Below are positions 27,117 to 36,598 of a stretch of 64,000 bases of DNA, piece after piece (positions within the stretch are counted from its first letter, which is position 1; each line of letters begins with the position of its first letter). The notes under the pieces were generated by a model. The model made no database searches and was not told where the DNA came from. It saw only the letters and a list, made by a program, of their open reading frames with translations. The stretch is from Thermosynechococcus sichuanensis E542. GTDB lineage: Bacteria > Cyanobacteriota > Cyanobacteriia > Thermosynechococcales > Thermosynechococcaceae. The DNA lies in contig NZ_CP032152.1 of NCBI RefSeq assembly GCF_003555505.1, forward strand, positions 496,001-560,000, written 5' to 3'. A program made the position numbers and the translations under genes.

Positions 27117-28399
27117 GACGTACCCAAGACGCGCAAAATCGAGGGCACAGCTTCAATATCGGCCATCTGGGCAATCTCGGCCATGGCTTGACGAAACTCC
27201 CCTTCGCGCACATGGTGGGTGACAATCACAATTTCTGCCAGTTCATTATGGCTGCCAATTTGTACAAGGGATTCCAAGCTGACATTGTGGTTGCCAAAAC
27301 AGGTGCCCAGTTTCCCCAAAACCCCCGGATGATCTTGGGCATGGACACGGGCATAGAAGCGACTATCCACCTCCGCCATCGGCAGCAGCGACACAAACTG
27401 ATCGGGCTGGCAGGTCAGCAAGGGGTGGCTGGCACGGCCTTGGGGTAGAAGGGCAGCAATGTTGATTAAATCCGCTACGACGGCACTGGCGGTTGCCCCT
27501 GCACCAGCACCGGGACCATAGAACATGACCTGTCCCAAAGGCTCTGCCTCTAGGAGAATGGCATTAAAGACGCCATTCACGCCGGCAAGGGGATGCTCGA
27601 GGGGCACGAGGGTCGGATGAACGCGCACCTCTAGGGGTTGACCCTTCAGTTGGCGAGCGATCGCCAGCAGTTTAATGCGAAATCCTAGCTTTTCCGCATA
27701 GGCAATATCCACGGCGGTGATGTCACGAATGCCTTCGCAATACACTTCCTCACGGCGAATCCGTCCGCCAAAGGCAAGGCTAGCAAGAATAGCAATTTTA
27801 TCCGCTGCATCCCACCCCTCAATGTCAGCACTGGGATCCGCTTCGGCATACCCTAGGCGTTGGGCATCGGCAAGGATGGGGGCAAAATCTCCCTGCTCCT
27901 GTTGCATGCGGGTCAAGATGTAGTTGGTGGTGCCATTGAGAATGCCGCTGACACTGTGGATACGATTGGCGCCTAGGCTCTGTTTCAGGGCTTGAATGAC
28001 GGGAATCCCACCAGCTACAGCCGCTTCCAGCATCACATAGACCCCTTGAGCATTGGCAGCATCAAAAATTTCGGCACCATGACGGGCAATAACAGCCTTG
28101 TTGGCGGTGACAATGTGCTTGCCGTGGGCAATGGCCTTGAGGATGAGCGATCGCGCCGGTTCAATGCCCCCAAGGACTTCCACCACAATGTCAATGGCTG
28201 GGTTGGTGACAATGCTTTCTAAATCCGTTGTCAACAGTTGTGGATCAAGGGCAACGGCACGGGGTTTGTGGGGATCGCGTACCCCCACTTGGGCGATCGC
28301 TAGTTCCTTAAGCAGGGGATGGCGTCCCGCTGGATCCGCCAAAATTTGCGCCACACCGCCACCGACAGTGCCCAACCCTAGTAAACCAATGTGATACAT
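27113..28399 (-). CDS. hom: Homoserine dehydrogenase
   Basis: 428 residues. It reduces aspartate semialdehyde to homoserine in threonine, methionine and isoleucine synthesis. The N-terminal NAD(P) motif GLGTVGGGV, the GILNGTTNYIL segment and DIEGWDAADK catalytic region are present. A C-terminal ACT domain (about residues 350-425, HPGVLGKLGTCFGNHNVSLESL) suggests feedback control by an amino acid. No aspartokinase is fused. It begins ATG 28399. Confidence 0.95.
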   Translation of the reverse strand: MYHIGLLGLGTVGGGVAQILADPAGRHPLLKELAIAQVGVRDPHKPRAVALDPQLLTTDLESIVTNPAIDIVVEVLGGIEPARSLILKAIAHGKHIVTANKAVIARHGAEIFDAANAQGVYVMLEAAVAGGIPVIQALKQSLGANRIHSVSGILNGTTNYILTRMQQEQGDFAPILADAQRLGYAEADPSADIEGWDAADKIAILASLAFGGRIRREEVYCEGIRDITAVDIAYAEKLGFRIKLLAIARQLKGQPLEVRVHPTLVPLEHPLAGVNGVFNAILLEAEPLGQVMFYGPGAGAGATASAVVADLINIAALLPQGRASHPLLTCQPDQFVSLLPMAEVDSRFYARVHAQDHPGVLGKLGTCFGNHNVSLESLVQIGSHNELAEIVIVTHHVREGEFRQAMAEIAQMADIEAVPSILRVLGTS

Positions 28400-28444
28400 C
28401 AGACCCGTCCTATTGCACTGTTCCTATTATCAGTCGCGCTTGTC

Positions 28445-29968
28445 CTAGTCACACACATGGCGAACGTAGGGTTCCTCCTCCGGCAAAAAGGGTTCAAAAC
28501 TGGCCATTTGGGCAGCAATCAGATCGGGGGTTGCCTCGGCAATATCCCCTTGGCGATCGCTCAAGCGACGGCGCAATTCCTCCGGGGGTGCACTACAGAA
28601 ATGAATCTCTAGGGGTACGTGCAATTTCTCTGCAAGGGCAATCACTGGTTGCCGCAGTGCCACGCGATCGTACTTCGCATCCAAAATCACCGTTTGTCCC
28701 TGACGCAGTAACAATTCCGCATAGGCCAAGAGTTGATTGTAGGTTTTTTGGGTCATCGCTTCGGAATAGAGATCCACCTCTGGAAAGTCACTGCTGTGGC
28801 GATCGAGGGGTAACCCCGCCAAGTGTTTGCGCACAGCATCGGAGCGGATTTGAATCGCCTGCTCCCCTTGAGCAAGACCCCGCCCCCGGGTACTTTTGCC
28901 CGCGCCGGAGAGGCCACACATGACATAGAGCTTGGCTTGGCGCGGTTGAGTGTAGCGGTAGGCGGCCTCATAGTAGGCGGCAGCAGTGGCTTGAATCTGT
29001 GCCTTTTCAGCATCACTAATGGCGGGATCATTGAGCGCCAAGGAGTTGACATTACCGCGAATATAGGCCCTCACACACAGGTACAGCGGCAAGAGCACTG
29101 CCCCTTCATAGTCCCCACTCCATTCCAAGTAGGTGTTGAGGAAAAGATTGGCCAAATCGCTGCGCCCACGAAATTTCAGATCCATGAGCAAAAAGGCAGC
29201 GTCATAGATGCCATCAATATTGCGAAATTCCTCGTTGAACTCAATACAGTCAAAAATTTGCACCCTGCCGTTGTAGAGACAGATATTATTCAGGTGCAGA
29301 TCCCCATGGCACTCGCGAATTTTACCCCCTGCTTGCCGCTGTACAAACCACTCTTGATGTCGCGTCAAAAAGTCATCGGTAAAGGCCTGAATCGCCGCGT
29401 ACTGCTCTGGGGACTGACAGCGACCAACAAACTGGGCGGCCAGGGCATGGCAATTGTTAATCACTTGGGCGATCGCTCGCGGGGAGCCAAATTCACTAAT
29501 GTGGGGACTGGTGGCAGCGGTGCGGTGAAAGTGAGCCAGTTCTTTGCCGAGGGATTCAATCAGGTGGGGGGTGACTTGGTTGGCTGCAAAGAGATGAGAA
29601 AACAGTTGCGATTGATCAAACTGCCGCATTTGTACGGCATAGTCAATCACCTCAGACCCTGCAGGCAGGTCTTGGGAATCCACCACGCAATAGCGATCGC
29701 CCACCGCCACAATCGGCACCACAGCCAAGTAGAGATCTGGCGCCAAGCGGCGATTCAGCCGTAACTCTTCCTGACAATAAAATAGCCGCTTTTCTAGGGT
29801 TGTAAAGTTCAAAAACCCAAAATCCGCCGGCTTTTTCACCTTGTAGGCATAGTCCCCCGTCAGAAACACATAGGAAATATGGGTTTGCAGCAATTGAATC
29901 GGCGTGGTGACCCCATGGGGATAGGCAGCGGGGGTTAATAGAGCTTCGACAAAGGCAGGCAAAGACAT
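28445..29968 (-). CDS. Two-domain kinase: APH-like phosphotransferase plus P-loop kinase
   Basis: About 507 residues from ATG 29968; ATG 29986 adds six. The N-terminal part (to about residue 330) is an aminoglycoside-phosphotransferase-like fold with the catalytic HGDLHLNNICLY segment and a metal-binding IFDCIEF. The C-terminal part (about 340-505) is a zeta-toxin or gluconate-kinase-like P-loop kinase with Walker A GLSGAGKST. This domain pair occurs widely in bacteria, but its substrate is unknown. It is not an antibiotic resistance call. Confidence 0.85.
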   Translation of the reverse strand: MSLPAFVEALLTPAAYPHGVTTPIQLLQTHISYVFLTGDYAYKVKKPADFGFLNFTTLEKRLFYCQEELRLNRRLAPDLYLAVVPIVAVGDRYCVVDSQDLPAGSEVIDYAVQMRQFDQSQLFSHLFAANQVTPHLIESLGKELAHFHRTAATSPHISEFGSPRAIAQVINNCHALAAQFVGRCQSPEQYAAIQAFTDDFLTRHQEWFVQRQAGGKIRECHGDLHLNNICLYNGRVQIFDCIEFNEEFRNIDGIYDAAFLLMDLKFRGRSDLANLFLNTYLEWSGDYEGAVLLPLYLCVRAYIRGNVNSLALNDPAISDAEKAQIQATAAAYYEAAYRYTQPRQAKLYVMCGLSGAGKSTRGRGLAQGEQAIQIRSDAVRKHLAGLPLDRHSSDFPEVDLYSEAMTQKTYNQLLAYAELLLRQGQTVILDAKYDRVALRQPVIALAEKLHVPLEIHFCSAPPEELRRRLSDRQGDIAEATPDLIAAQMASFEPFLPEEEPYVRHVCD

Positions 29969-30084
29969 GCGTATTGTGGCTAACATCGCGCCCCAATCAT
30001 ATCACTAGACTCTATGCCTGTGGCTAAATTGACGTTTTGAGCGTTCCTTTAGAGGATGGGGATACAACCCTTGTGGATAGGACT

Positions 30085-30870
30085 ATGGTGCGTCGCCCCG
30101 TCACATTACCCCAACTCCAGCAAAAAAAACAGCAGGGAGAGCCGATTACCATGCTCACGGCTTGGGACTATCTGTGGGCGCGGCTATTGGATGCAGCGGG
30201 CGTGGATGTGATCCTTGTGGGGGATTCCCTTGGCATGGTTGCCCTTGGTTATCAAACCACGTTGCCGGTGACCCTTGAGCAGATGATTCACCATGCCCAA
30301 GCCGTGCGCCGAGGGGTCAGCCACAGCTTCCTCGTGTGTGATTTGCCCTTTTTGAGCTACCAAGAAAGCCCAGAGCAGGCGCTGCGATCAGCAGGGCGTT
30401 TAGTCAAAGAAGCAGAGGTGCAGGCGGTGAAAATGGAAGGGGCTTCGCCTGTGGTTCAGGCAGCCACACGGCGCCTTGTCGAAGCGGGCATCCCCGTACT
30501 TGGCCATGTGGGCCTCTTGCCGCAGCGGGTGCATCAATTGGGGGGTTGGCGCCAACAGGGGAACACGCCGCAGGGAGCGGAAGCTGTTTTAGCCGATGCC
30601 CTTGCCCTTGCTGAGGCAGGCGCCTTTGGCATTATTTTGGAGCATATTCCTGCCGACTTGGCACAGCAGATTACCGCCAAGCTCGAGATTCCCACGATTG
30701 GAATTGGGGCAGGTCCCCACTGTGATGGTCAGGTGCTGGTGACGGCAGATGTCTTGGGCTTGAGTCCACAGGTGCCCCCCTTTGCCAAGGTGTATGCTGA
30801 CTTGGGCACTCAGGCGATCTCGGCCCTTGAAAACTACTGTCAAGCTGTTAAATCACGACAATTCCCCTAA
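30085..30870 (+). CDS. panB: 3-methyl-2-oxobutanoate hydroxymethyltransferase
   Basis: 261 residues from ATG 30085; TTG 30037 would extend it by 16 less conserved residues. It makes ketopantoate in pantothenate synthesis. Family motifs are [35 protein letters not shown] and [14 protein letters not shown]. It ends one base before the dnaJ-like stop on the opposite strand. Confidence 0.95.
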   Translation: MVRRPVTLPQLQQKKQQGEPITMLTAWDYLWARLLDAAGVDVILVGDSLGMVALGYQTTLPVTLEQMIHHAQAVRRGVSHSFLVCDLPFLSYQESPEQALRSAGRLVKEAEVQAVKMEGASPVVQAATRRLVEAGIPVLGHVGLLPQRVHQLGGWRQQGNTPQGAEAVLADALALAEAGAFGIILEHIPADLAQQITAKLEIPTIGIGAGPHCDGQVLVTADVLGLSPQVPPFAKVYADLGTQAISALENYCQAVKSRQFP

Positions 30871-30871
30871 C

Positions 30872-31813
30872 TTAAACTGGCCAATGGCTACGGGGGTTAA
30901 AGGTGCGCAGCGATCGCAATTTTTCGTAGAGTTCTTTTTCTTGAGCACTCAGGGATTTGGGGGGCACAATTTGCACCTTCGCAAGGAGATCCCCGGCACT
31001 GCCCCCACTACTGGGCCACCCCTTGCCCCGCAACCGCAGAGATTGCCCCGATCGCGTCCCCGCCGGTACATTCACAACCACATTCCCTGAGGGCGTCGGC
31101 ACCGTGACTTGGGCACCCAAGGCCGCTTCATCCGGAGTAATCGGCAAATCAATCACCAGTTGATCATCTTCAAAGCGGAAAAGGGGATGGGGCGCCACTT
31201 GGACGGTTAGGTACACATCTCCCCGCTGTTGGGTGTAGGGGTTATATTGACCTTTGCCCCGCAGTCGCAACTTCGTCCCCGGCTTAATGCCAGCGGGAAT
31301 CCTCACCGTCACCTGTTCATTGCCAATGGCGAATGATTTTTGGCAGCCTTGAAAGGCCTCTTGGAAGCTAATTTGCACTTCCGCCTCAACGTCGGTGCCA
31401 CCAAACCCAGCAGTATCAAAGCCAACGCTGCTCCAACTACGGGTGCGCCCTGTGGTTGTGCCCGTGGCAAAGCGTCCCAGCAACTCATTGATAAAATCTT
31501 CAAAGTTGGCAAACTGACTAAAATCAGCGCCAAAGTCCCCCACATTGACATTAAAGCCACCGGCACCCGCCGCACTGGCCTGTTGCCAGTACTGACCAAA
31601 TTGATCGTATTTGCGCCGCTTTTCTGGATCTGAGAGCACTTCGTGGGCTTCGTTAATTTCCTTGAAACGAGCTTCTGCCTCTTTGTCCCCCGGATTTAAG
31701 TCGGGGTGATACTTGCGAGCAAGACGGCGAAAGGCTTGCCGAATTTCGGCATCCGTGGCATTTTTGCTGACCCCGAGGATTTGGTAGTAATCTTTGAAGT
31801 CGGTACGCGCCAT
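30872..31813 (-). CDS. DnaJ-class co-chaperone (CbpA-like, no zinc finger)
   Basis: 313 residues. A J domain (residues about 7-72) carries the HPD tripeptide (YHPDLNPGDK). A Gly/Phe-rich linker (GAGGFNVNVGDFGADF) and two C-terminal beta domains follow (VRIPAGIKPGTKLRLRGKG and NVPAGTRSGQSLRLRGKG). The cysteine zinc-finger domain of DnaJ is absent, so this is a type II J protein that would stimulate a DnaK ATPase. Confidence 0.93.
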   Translation of the reverse strand: MARTDFKDYYQILGVSKNATDAEIRQAFRRLARKYHPDLNPGDKEAEARFKEINEAHEVLSDPEKRRKYDQFGQYWQQASAAGAGGFNVNVGDFGADFSQFANFEDFINELLGRFATGTTTGRTRSWSSVGFDTAGFGGTDVEAEVQISFQEAFQGCQKSFAIGNEQVTVRIPAGIKPGTKLRLRGKGQYNPYTQQRGDVYLTVQVAPHPLFRFEDDQLVIDLPITPDEAALGAQVTVPTPSGNVVVNVPAGTRSGQSLRLRGKGWPSSGGSAGDLLAKVQIVPPKSLSAQEKELYEKLRSLRTFNPRSHWPV

Positions 31814-31926
31814 AGCAACATTCGCCTCTAAGTAATCAAAAGATGCAGATGAGTGGCAGGGCTGGCAGCAAATGAGGGCAAAAAGCTCAGTGCTATTATA
31901 GTTGAATCCCCTTATACCGTCTTGGC

Positions 31927-33027
31927 ATGGCGACGTTTCTTCGTCCAGAACTGAGCAACCTCCGCGCCTACTCTACCCTCACGAGCGACTCCCTACCGCC
32001 AGAAGTGGACTCCCTCGATACCAATGAGTTTCCTTGGGATTTGCCCATTGCTCTCAAGGAAAGGCTAGCCCAGCAGTACGTCAGTACCCTAGCCAGTCAT
32101 CGCTATCCCGACAGTCACCATTGGCCGCTGCGGCAGGCGATCGCTCGCTATGTCAGTGAACACAGCCCAACTGCAATCTCCCCACACCAAATTGCGGTTG
32201 GCAACGGCTCCGATGAACTCATTCGCTCGATTTTACTGGCCACTGCAATCGGGGGCTATGGTTCTATCCTAGTGGCCGAACCGACCTTTTCCATGTACGG
32301 GATCCTCGCCCAAACCCTAGGGATTCCCGTCCAGCGATCGCCCCGCGATCCTGACACCTTTGCCGTGCAAATTGCCGAAGCGGACACGCTCATTGCCCAA
32401 GGGGATCCCCCCGTGCGTGTTCTGTTTATGCTGCAGCCCAACTCCCCAACGGGAAACCCCCTCACCACAGCAGAGGTGGACTGGCTACGGCAGCTTCCTG
32501 AGGACATTTTAGTGGTGATTGATGAGGCCTATTTTGAGTTTTCGGGCAAGACACTGGTGGGGGAATTGGCAGCCCATCCCAACTGGTTAATTCTGCGCAC
32601 CTTTTCCAAGGCCTTTCGCCTCGCCGCCCATCGCGTGGGCTACGCCATTGGCAATCCAGAGGTCATAGCAGTCCTAGAAAAAGTCCGTCTGCCCTATAAC
32701 CTACCCACCTTTTCCCAAGTGGCGGCGGAAGTTGCCCTTGAGCATCGTCAGGAACTGCTAGCCGAGGTTCCCACAGTGCTGGCGGAGCGGGAGCGCCTCT
32801 ATGAACGGCTTCAGGCGTGCCCCCAACTGCGGGTATGGCCCAGTGTGGCCAATTTTCTCTTTTTCCGTTTGCAGGAACCGCAACACACCCAGCCCCTGTG
32901 TGATACCTTAAGGCGTGAAGGTACCCTTGTGCGAGCGATCGCCGGCGGGATTCGAGTCACCATTGGCACACCAGCGGAGACGGAGCGCTTTTGGCAACGG
33001 CTGCAAGCTTTTTTGAACCAGCTTTAG
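31927..33027 (+). CDS. hisC: Histidinol-phosphate aminotransferase
   Basis: 366-residue PLP-dependent class I/II aminotransferase. PLP-binding features are VGNGSDELI, LQPNSPTGNPL, VVIDEAYFEF and the Schiff-base Lys in RTFSKAFRLAAHRVGY. The pattern is that of HisC of histidine synthesis, although related aromatic aminotransferases cannot be fully excluded. It directly abuts the pentapeptide-repeat gene, tail to tail. Confidence 0.92.
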   Translation: MATFLRPELSNLRAYSTLTSDSLPPEVDSLDTNEFPWDLPIALKERLAQQYVSTLASHRYPDSHHWPLRQAIARYVSEHSPTAISPHQIAVGNGSDELIRSILLATAIGGYGSILVAEPTFSMYGILAQTLGIPVQRSPRDPDTFAVQIAEADTLIAQGDPPVRVLFMLQPNSPTGNPLTTAEVDWLRQLPEDILVVIDEAYFEFSGKTLVGELAAHPNWLILRTFSKAFRLAAHRVGYAIGNPEVIAVLEKVRLPYNLPTFSQVAAEVALEHRQELLAEVPTVLAERERLYERLQACPQLRVWPSVANFLFFRLQEPQHTQPLCDTLRREGTLVRAIAGGIRVTIGTPAETERFWQRLQAFLNQL

Positions 33028-33441
33028 CTAATCGGACAAGCGGCCATTGGGCAGGACTGTGCCCCGTAGGGTTGCCGTGGCTAAAGAGGTGCGTGTTAGT
33101 GTAGCACCCCGCAGGTTGGCGCGACTCAGGTTGGCTTGGCGCAGTTGCACATCCGTCAGTTCAGCATTGATCAGCTTAACTTCAATCAGCTTGGCATGGG
33201 TCAAATCCACATTAGTCAGCGTAGCATTGCTTAAATCCGAACCACTGAGATCTGCCCCTGCCAAATTCACGTCTTCTAAAGTGACACCGCGCAAATCCAG
33301 TCGTCGAAAATCGCGCTGACCCTTGGCATAGTCCGCCAACATTTGATCGGCTCTGTTTTGATTAATAATGGCTGGGGCGTAGCGACTAAGAAAGCCATGT
33401 TTATCAAAGGCGTCTGAAGGTCGCCCCGAAGAAGCAGACAT
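33028..33441 (-). CDS. Pentapeptide-repeat protein
   Basis: 137 residues. From about residue 47 the sequence follows the A(D/N)LXX pentapeptide pattern (DLRGV, DVNLAGADLSGSDLSNATL and so on), which forms a right-handed beta-helix. The N-terminal 45 residues are not repetitive. Such proteins are abundant in cyanobacteria and mostly of unknown function. Confidence 0.92.
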   Translation of the reverse strand: MSASSGRPSDAFDKHGFLSRYAPAIINQNRADQMLADYAKGQRDFRRLDLRGVTLEDVNLAGADLSGSDLSNATLTNVDLTHAKLIEVKLINAELTDVQLRQANLSRANLRGATLTRTSLATATLRGTVLPNGRLSD

Positions 33442-33581
33442 TAACTAAAACAGCACAGGTATTCTACCAATCTTACTATAGCCTACCCCTAGGGCAGCAG
33501 CCCTTTTTGGGACGCATGGCCAAAGGGTTTAAAGAAAGTGGCATACTGCTATAGATAAGGAACCAATAGGGAGATAACGCT

Positions 33582-34313
33582 GTGGGACTGTTTGATCGCG
33601 TCAGCCGTGTGGTTCGCAGTTGGCTCAATGCGCTGGTGGCTGCTGCCGAAGATCCGGAAAAAATCCTCGAGCAGACGATGATTGAAATGCAGGACAATCT
33701 AGTGACCCTGCGGCAAGCCGTTGCCCAAGCGATCGCCTCCCAAAAGCGGTTAGAGCAACAGTTCAACCAAAATCAACAGCAGGCGGCTGAGTGGGAGCGC
33801 CGGGCCAAAATTGCCCTGCAACATGGGGATGAGCAACTGGCGCTTGAGGCCTTGAGTCGCAAAAAAACTGCACTGGATGCCGCTATGGCCCTCAAAGGGC
33901 AACTGGAGCAGTCCGTGACCCAAGTGGAAGCGCTCAAAAAACAAATGCAGCAGCTTGAAAGCAAGATTGCGGAAGCGAGAACCCGTAAAGAAATGTTGGT
34001 GGCACGGGCACGGGCAGCCAAGGCCTCAGAGCAACTGCAACAAACCTTTAGCAGCCTCAACACCAATGCCCCAATGGCCGCCTTTGAGCGCATGGAGGAA
34101 CGGGTTCAGGAAATAGAGGCTCGCTCCCAAGCCGTGGCTGAACTGAATAGCGACACCCTCGAAGCCAAGTTTGCTGCCCTAGAAACAAGCAGTGTGGATG
34201 AGGATTTGGCACGGCTGAAGGCAGAATTGGCCAATCCGCAACTATCACCCAGCACTACCCCTGCCTACGATCCAGAGTTGGAAGCGCTGCGGCGGGAACT
34301 GGAGAAAAACTAG
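33582..34313 (+). CDS. Vipp1/PspA (IM30) membrane-remodelling protein
   Basis: 243 residues from GTG 33582. The opening MGLFDRVSRVVRSWLN is the amphipathic membrane-binding helix of the IM30 family. Long coiled-coil helices follow, including EDPEKILEQTMIEMQ and the FERME segment. A short conserved C-terminal helix (DPELEALRRELEKN) is the feature that separates Vipp1 from PspA, but the linker before it is shorter than in typical Vipp1. Vipp1 is needed for thylakoid biogenesis. Vipp1 is favoured; PspA is not excluded. Confidence 0.88.
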   Translation: MGLFDRVSRVVRSWLNALVAAAEDPEKILEQTMIEMQDNLVTLRQAVAQAIASQKRLEQQFNQNQQQAAEWERRAKIALQHGDEQLALEALSRKKTALDAAMALKGQLEQSVTQVEALKKQMQQLESKIAEARTRKEMLVARARAAKASEQLQQTFSSLNTNAPMAAFERMEERVQEIEARSQAVAELNSDTLEAKFAALETSSVDEDLARLKAELANPQLSPSTTPAYDPELEALRRELEKN

Positions 34314-34322
34314 TTATTTTCC

Positions 34323-35225
34323 ATGGATCTGTTGCGATCGCTCCCCTTGGGGCTATACCTTGAACAACCTGTTACTTGGCTGCACCGCCTTGATCCACGG
34401 GTCAAGCTGGCATGGTTGATGACGTTTCTGTTGGCTCCCATTTTGGCGGATGTCACTTGGCGGTTGGGGCTAGTGGTCAGTTTAATTCTCCTGACGCTCC
34501 TAGGGGGAATCCCCGCACGGGTGTGGCGGCGGCAACTGCTGTGGCTCCTCTTGGTGGGTAGTTTAATTCTAGTCATCACGGCTTTAATGCCCGATGGGAT
34601 GGCTGTCACCTATCAACCCCGCCGTCCTTTGGCAGCCCCAGTTCCACCGACGAGTTACAGTTATATCCTGTGGCAGTTTCATACCCAAGTGGGTCAGTTT
34701 CCCATTCATCTGCAAATCTCCCAGCGATCGCTGGATTTGGGGCTACGACTGAGTACCCTCCTGTTTACACTCCTTTACAGTACGCACCTGTTTTTGCTCA
34801 CCACTGCCCCTGAGGAAGTCACCGCTGGCTTGGAAAATCTGATGCAGCCCCTGAAACGCTTGAAGCTGCCAGTAGCCGAAATTGCCCTGACCTTGACGCT
34901 TTCGCTGCGGTTTATTCCCTTGGTCTTGGAAGAGGTGCAAAACCTGAGCCGCTCCGTGCGGACTCGTGCCATCAATTGGCGGTTGGTGGGTATCAAAGGC
35001 AGTATTAAGCTGTGGCTCACCTTGGCGGTACGCTTGTTGGACAACTTGCTCCTGCGGGCAGAACAGGTGGCCTGTGCCATGCAGGTACGGGGTTTTCAAG
35101 AACCGGGCACCTACGATAATCCCTGGCACCATCTGCGCTTGCAGCGGCGAGATTGGCTGGCCCTAGGGGGGATGGGACTATTTTGGCTGGTTCGTTTGGG
35201 TTGGTTGGGGGTGACACACCATTGA
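34323..35225 (+). CDS. Solitary EcfT/CbiQ-like transporter coupling protein
   Basis: 300 residues with about five to six membrane helices. CbiQ-family features are LHRLDPRVKLAW near the N-terminus and the A-R-G coupling helix motif (VACAMQVRGF, SVRTRAINW) in the cytoplasmic part. Unlike cbiQ at 0.7 kb it has no adjacent ATPase or S component. Plant plastid ABCI12 is an EcfT of this solitary type. Its stop TGA overlaps the likely TTG start of the next gene. Confidence 0.85.
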   Translation: MDLLRSLPLGLYLEQPVTWLHRLDPRVKLAWLMTFLLAPILADVTWRLGLVVSLILLTLLGGIPARVWRRQLLWLLLVGSLILVITALMPDGMAVTYQPRRPLAAPVPPTSYSYILWQFHTQVGQFPIHLQISQRSLDLGLRLSTLLFTLLYSTHLFLLTTAPEEVTAGLENLMQPLKRLKLPVAEIALTLTLSLRFIPLVLEEVQNLSRSVRTRAINWRLVGIKGSIKLWLTLAVRLLDNLLLRAEQVACAMQVRGFQEPGTYDNPWHHLRLQRRDWLALGGMGLFWLVRLGWLGVTHH

Positions 35226-36598
35226 TCTTCCCCTGTCAGCCGTGGCTATGGTGCTCTTTGCCGCTGCGGGGTCGCACGGGTCGCGCCGTTTTTCAGCAGC
35301 TATTTTTGGCGGAGCCGATTGCCGTTCTCCTCGAAAGCCCAGCCCAAGCCCCCACCCCCCAAGCGCGTTACTCCATTTGTGCGGGTTCCCCCCGGGGCGA
35401 TCGCCAGTGGCCACTCTCCTTGGGTGAAGTCCTGCCGACCCTACACCGCTTTCCCCAATGTGACGTGGTTCCCGAAGCGGTGCGCCATCTGCCCTTTACT
35501 GGTGGCTGGTTGGGGTGGTTGGGGTATGAGTTGGCGTGGGAAATTGAAGCCCTCCCCCCCCTAAAACCCGATCCGCTCCCTTTTCCAGTGGCCTTTTGGT
35601 ATGAACCCGCCGCCTTTGCCGTCTTGGATCATCAGGACGATCTCCTCTACTTGGCGGCTTCGACTCCTAGCCAACTAGTGGCGCTGCAAGAGGCGCTTGC
35701 GGAAACACCCCCTGCGGATTCTCTCTGGGTGCCCGATCGCCCCGGCAGCATTGAACTAGCCGCTGGCTGGCAGCCCGACACTTACAAAGCCGCCGTTCGC
35801 CAAATCTTACATCATATTCGCGCCGGGGATATTTTTCAGGCTAATCTGTCGGCACGCTTTTGCCATTATGGCTCTGTTGATCCTTGGCAACAATACCTGC
35901 GGCTTCAGCAGATTAACCCCTCTCCCTTTGCCAGTTTTTGGCAGACCCCTTGGGGCTACATTGTCAGTTGCTCACCGGAACGCTTGGTACAAGTTCAGGG
36001 AGATAGGGTGCAAACTCGACCCATTGCCGGTACCCGTCCGCGCGGCCAAACCCCAGCGGGCGATCGCGCCTACGCCGAGGAACTTCTCAGCAATATCAAA
36101 GAACAGGCCGAACACATTATGCTTGTGGATTTAGAGCGCAATGACTTGGGGCGGGTGTGCCAGTGGGGCAGTGTGGTGGTGGATGAACTGCTAACACTGG
36201 AGTACTACAGCCATGTGATGCACTTGGTGAGCAATGTGCGCGGCAAATTGCAACCGGGGCTGTCCCCCGTGGATGTGATTCGTGCCCTCTTTCCCGGCGG
36301 CACAATTACCGGCTGTCCCAAGGTGCGCTGCATGGAGATTTTGGCTGACCTAGAACCCTTTCCCCGTAACTTGTTCTACGGTTCCTGTGGCTACTGGGAT
36401 CAGCGAGGGCATTTGGATTTGAATATCCTCATCCGTACCCTCTTGGTGGCTCGCGATCGCCAAACGACGTGGGGACAGGTAGGGGCTGGTATTGTGGCCG
36501 ACAGTGATCCACAGCGGGAATGGCAAGAATCCCTGAGCAAAGCCCAAGCCCTGCTCCTTGCCCTCGGAACACCCACGCCCATCAGCACCTGTTCCTAG
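35222..36598 (+). CDS. pabB: Chorismate-utilising enzyme, PabB/TrpE component I
   Basis: 458 residues from TTG 35222, whose TTGA overlaps the ecfT stop, suggesting coupled translation; an upstream in-frame extension into ecfT is less likely. The C-terminal chorismate-binding domain is complete: TRPIAGTRPRG, EHIMLVDLERNDLGRV, YSHVMHLVSNVRG, FPGGTITGCPKVR and AGIVADSD. PabB makes aminodeoxychorismate for folate, TrpE makes anthranilate. The PIAGT motif has Ala where classic PabB has Lys, so the product is not certain. Length and the lone, unlinked location resemble the second, PabB-annotated paralog of cyanobacteria. Confidence 0.8.
   Translation: MIFPCQPWLWCSLPLRGRTGRAVFQQLFLAEPIAVLLESPAQAPTPQARYSICAGSPRGDRQWPLSLGEVLPTLHRFPQCDVVPEAVRHLPFTGGWLGWLGYELAWEIEALPPLKPDPLPFPVAFWYEPAAFAVLDHQDDLLYLAASTPSQLVALQEALAETPPADSLWVPDRPGSIELAAGWQPDTYKAAVRQILHHIRAGDIFQANLSARFCHYGSVDPWQQYLRLQQINPSPFASFWQTPWGYIVSCSPERLVQVQGDRVQTRPIAGTRPRGQTPAGDRAYAEELLSNIKEQAEHIMLVDLERNDLGRVCQWGSVVVDELLTLEYYSHVMHLVSNVRGKLQPGLSPVDVIRALFPGGTITGCPKVRCMEILADLEPFPRNLFYGSCGYWDQRGHLDLNILIRTLLVARDRQTTWGQVGAGIVADSDPQREWQESLSKAQALLLALGTPTPISTCS

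Noticed and set aside
28823-29764. 313-codon open frame on the plus strand
   Set aside because: It lies opposite the two-domain kinase, which has clear family motifs; the plus frame shows none.
28445-29968. Aminoglycoside resistance gene
   Set aside because: The APH-like fold is fused to a P-loop kinase in a widespread housekeeping architecture; there is no evidence for an antibiotic substrate.
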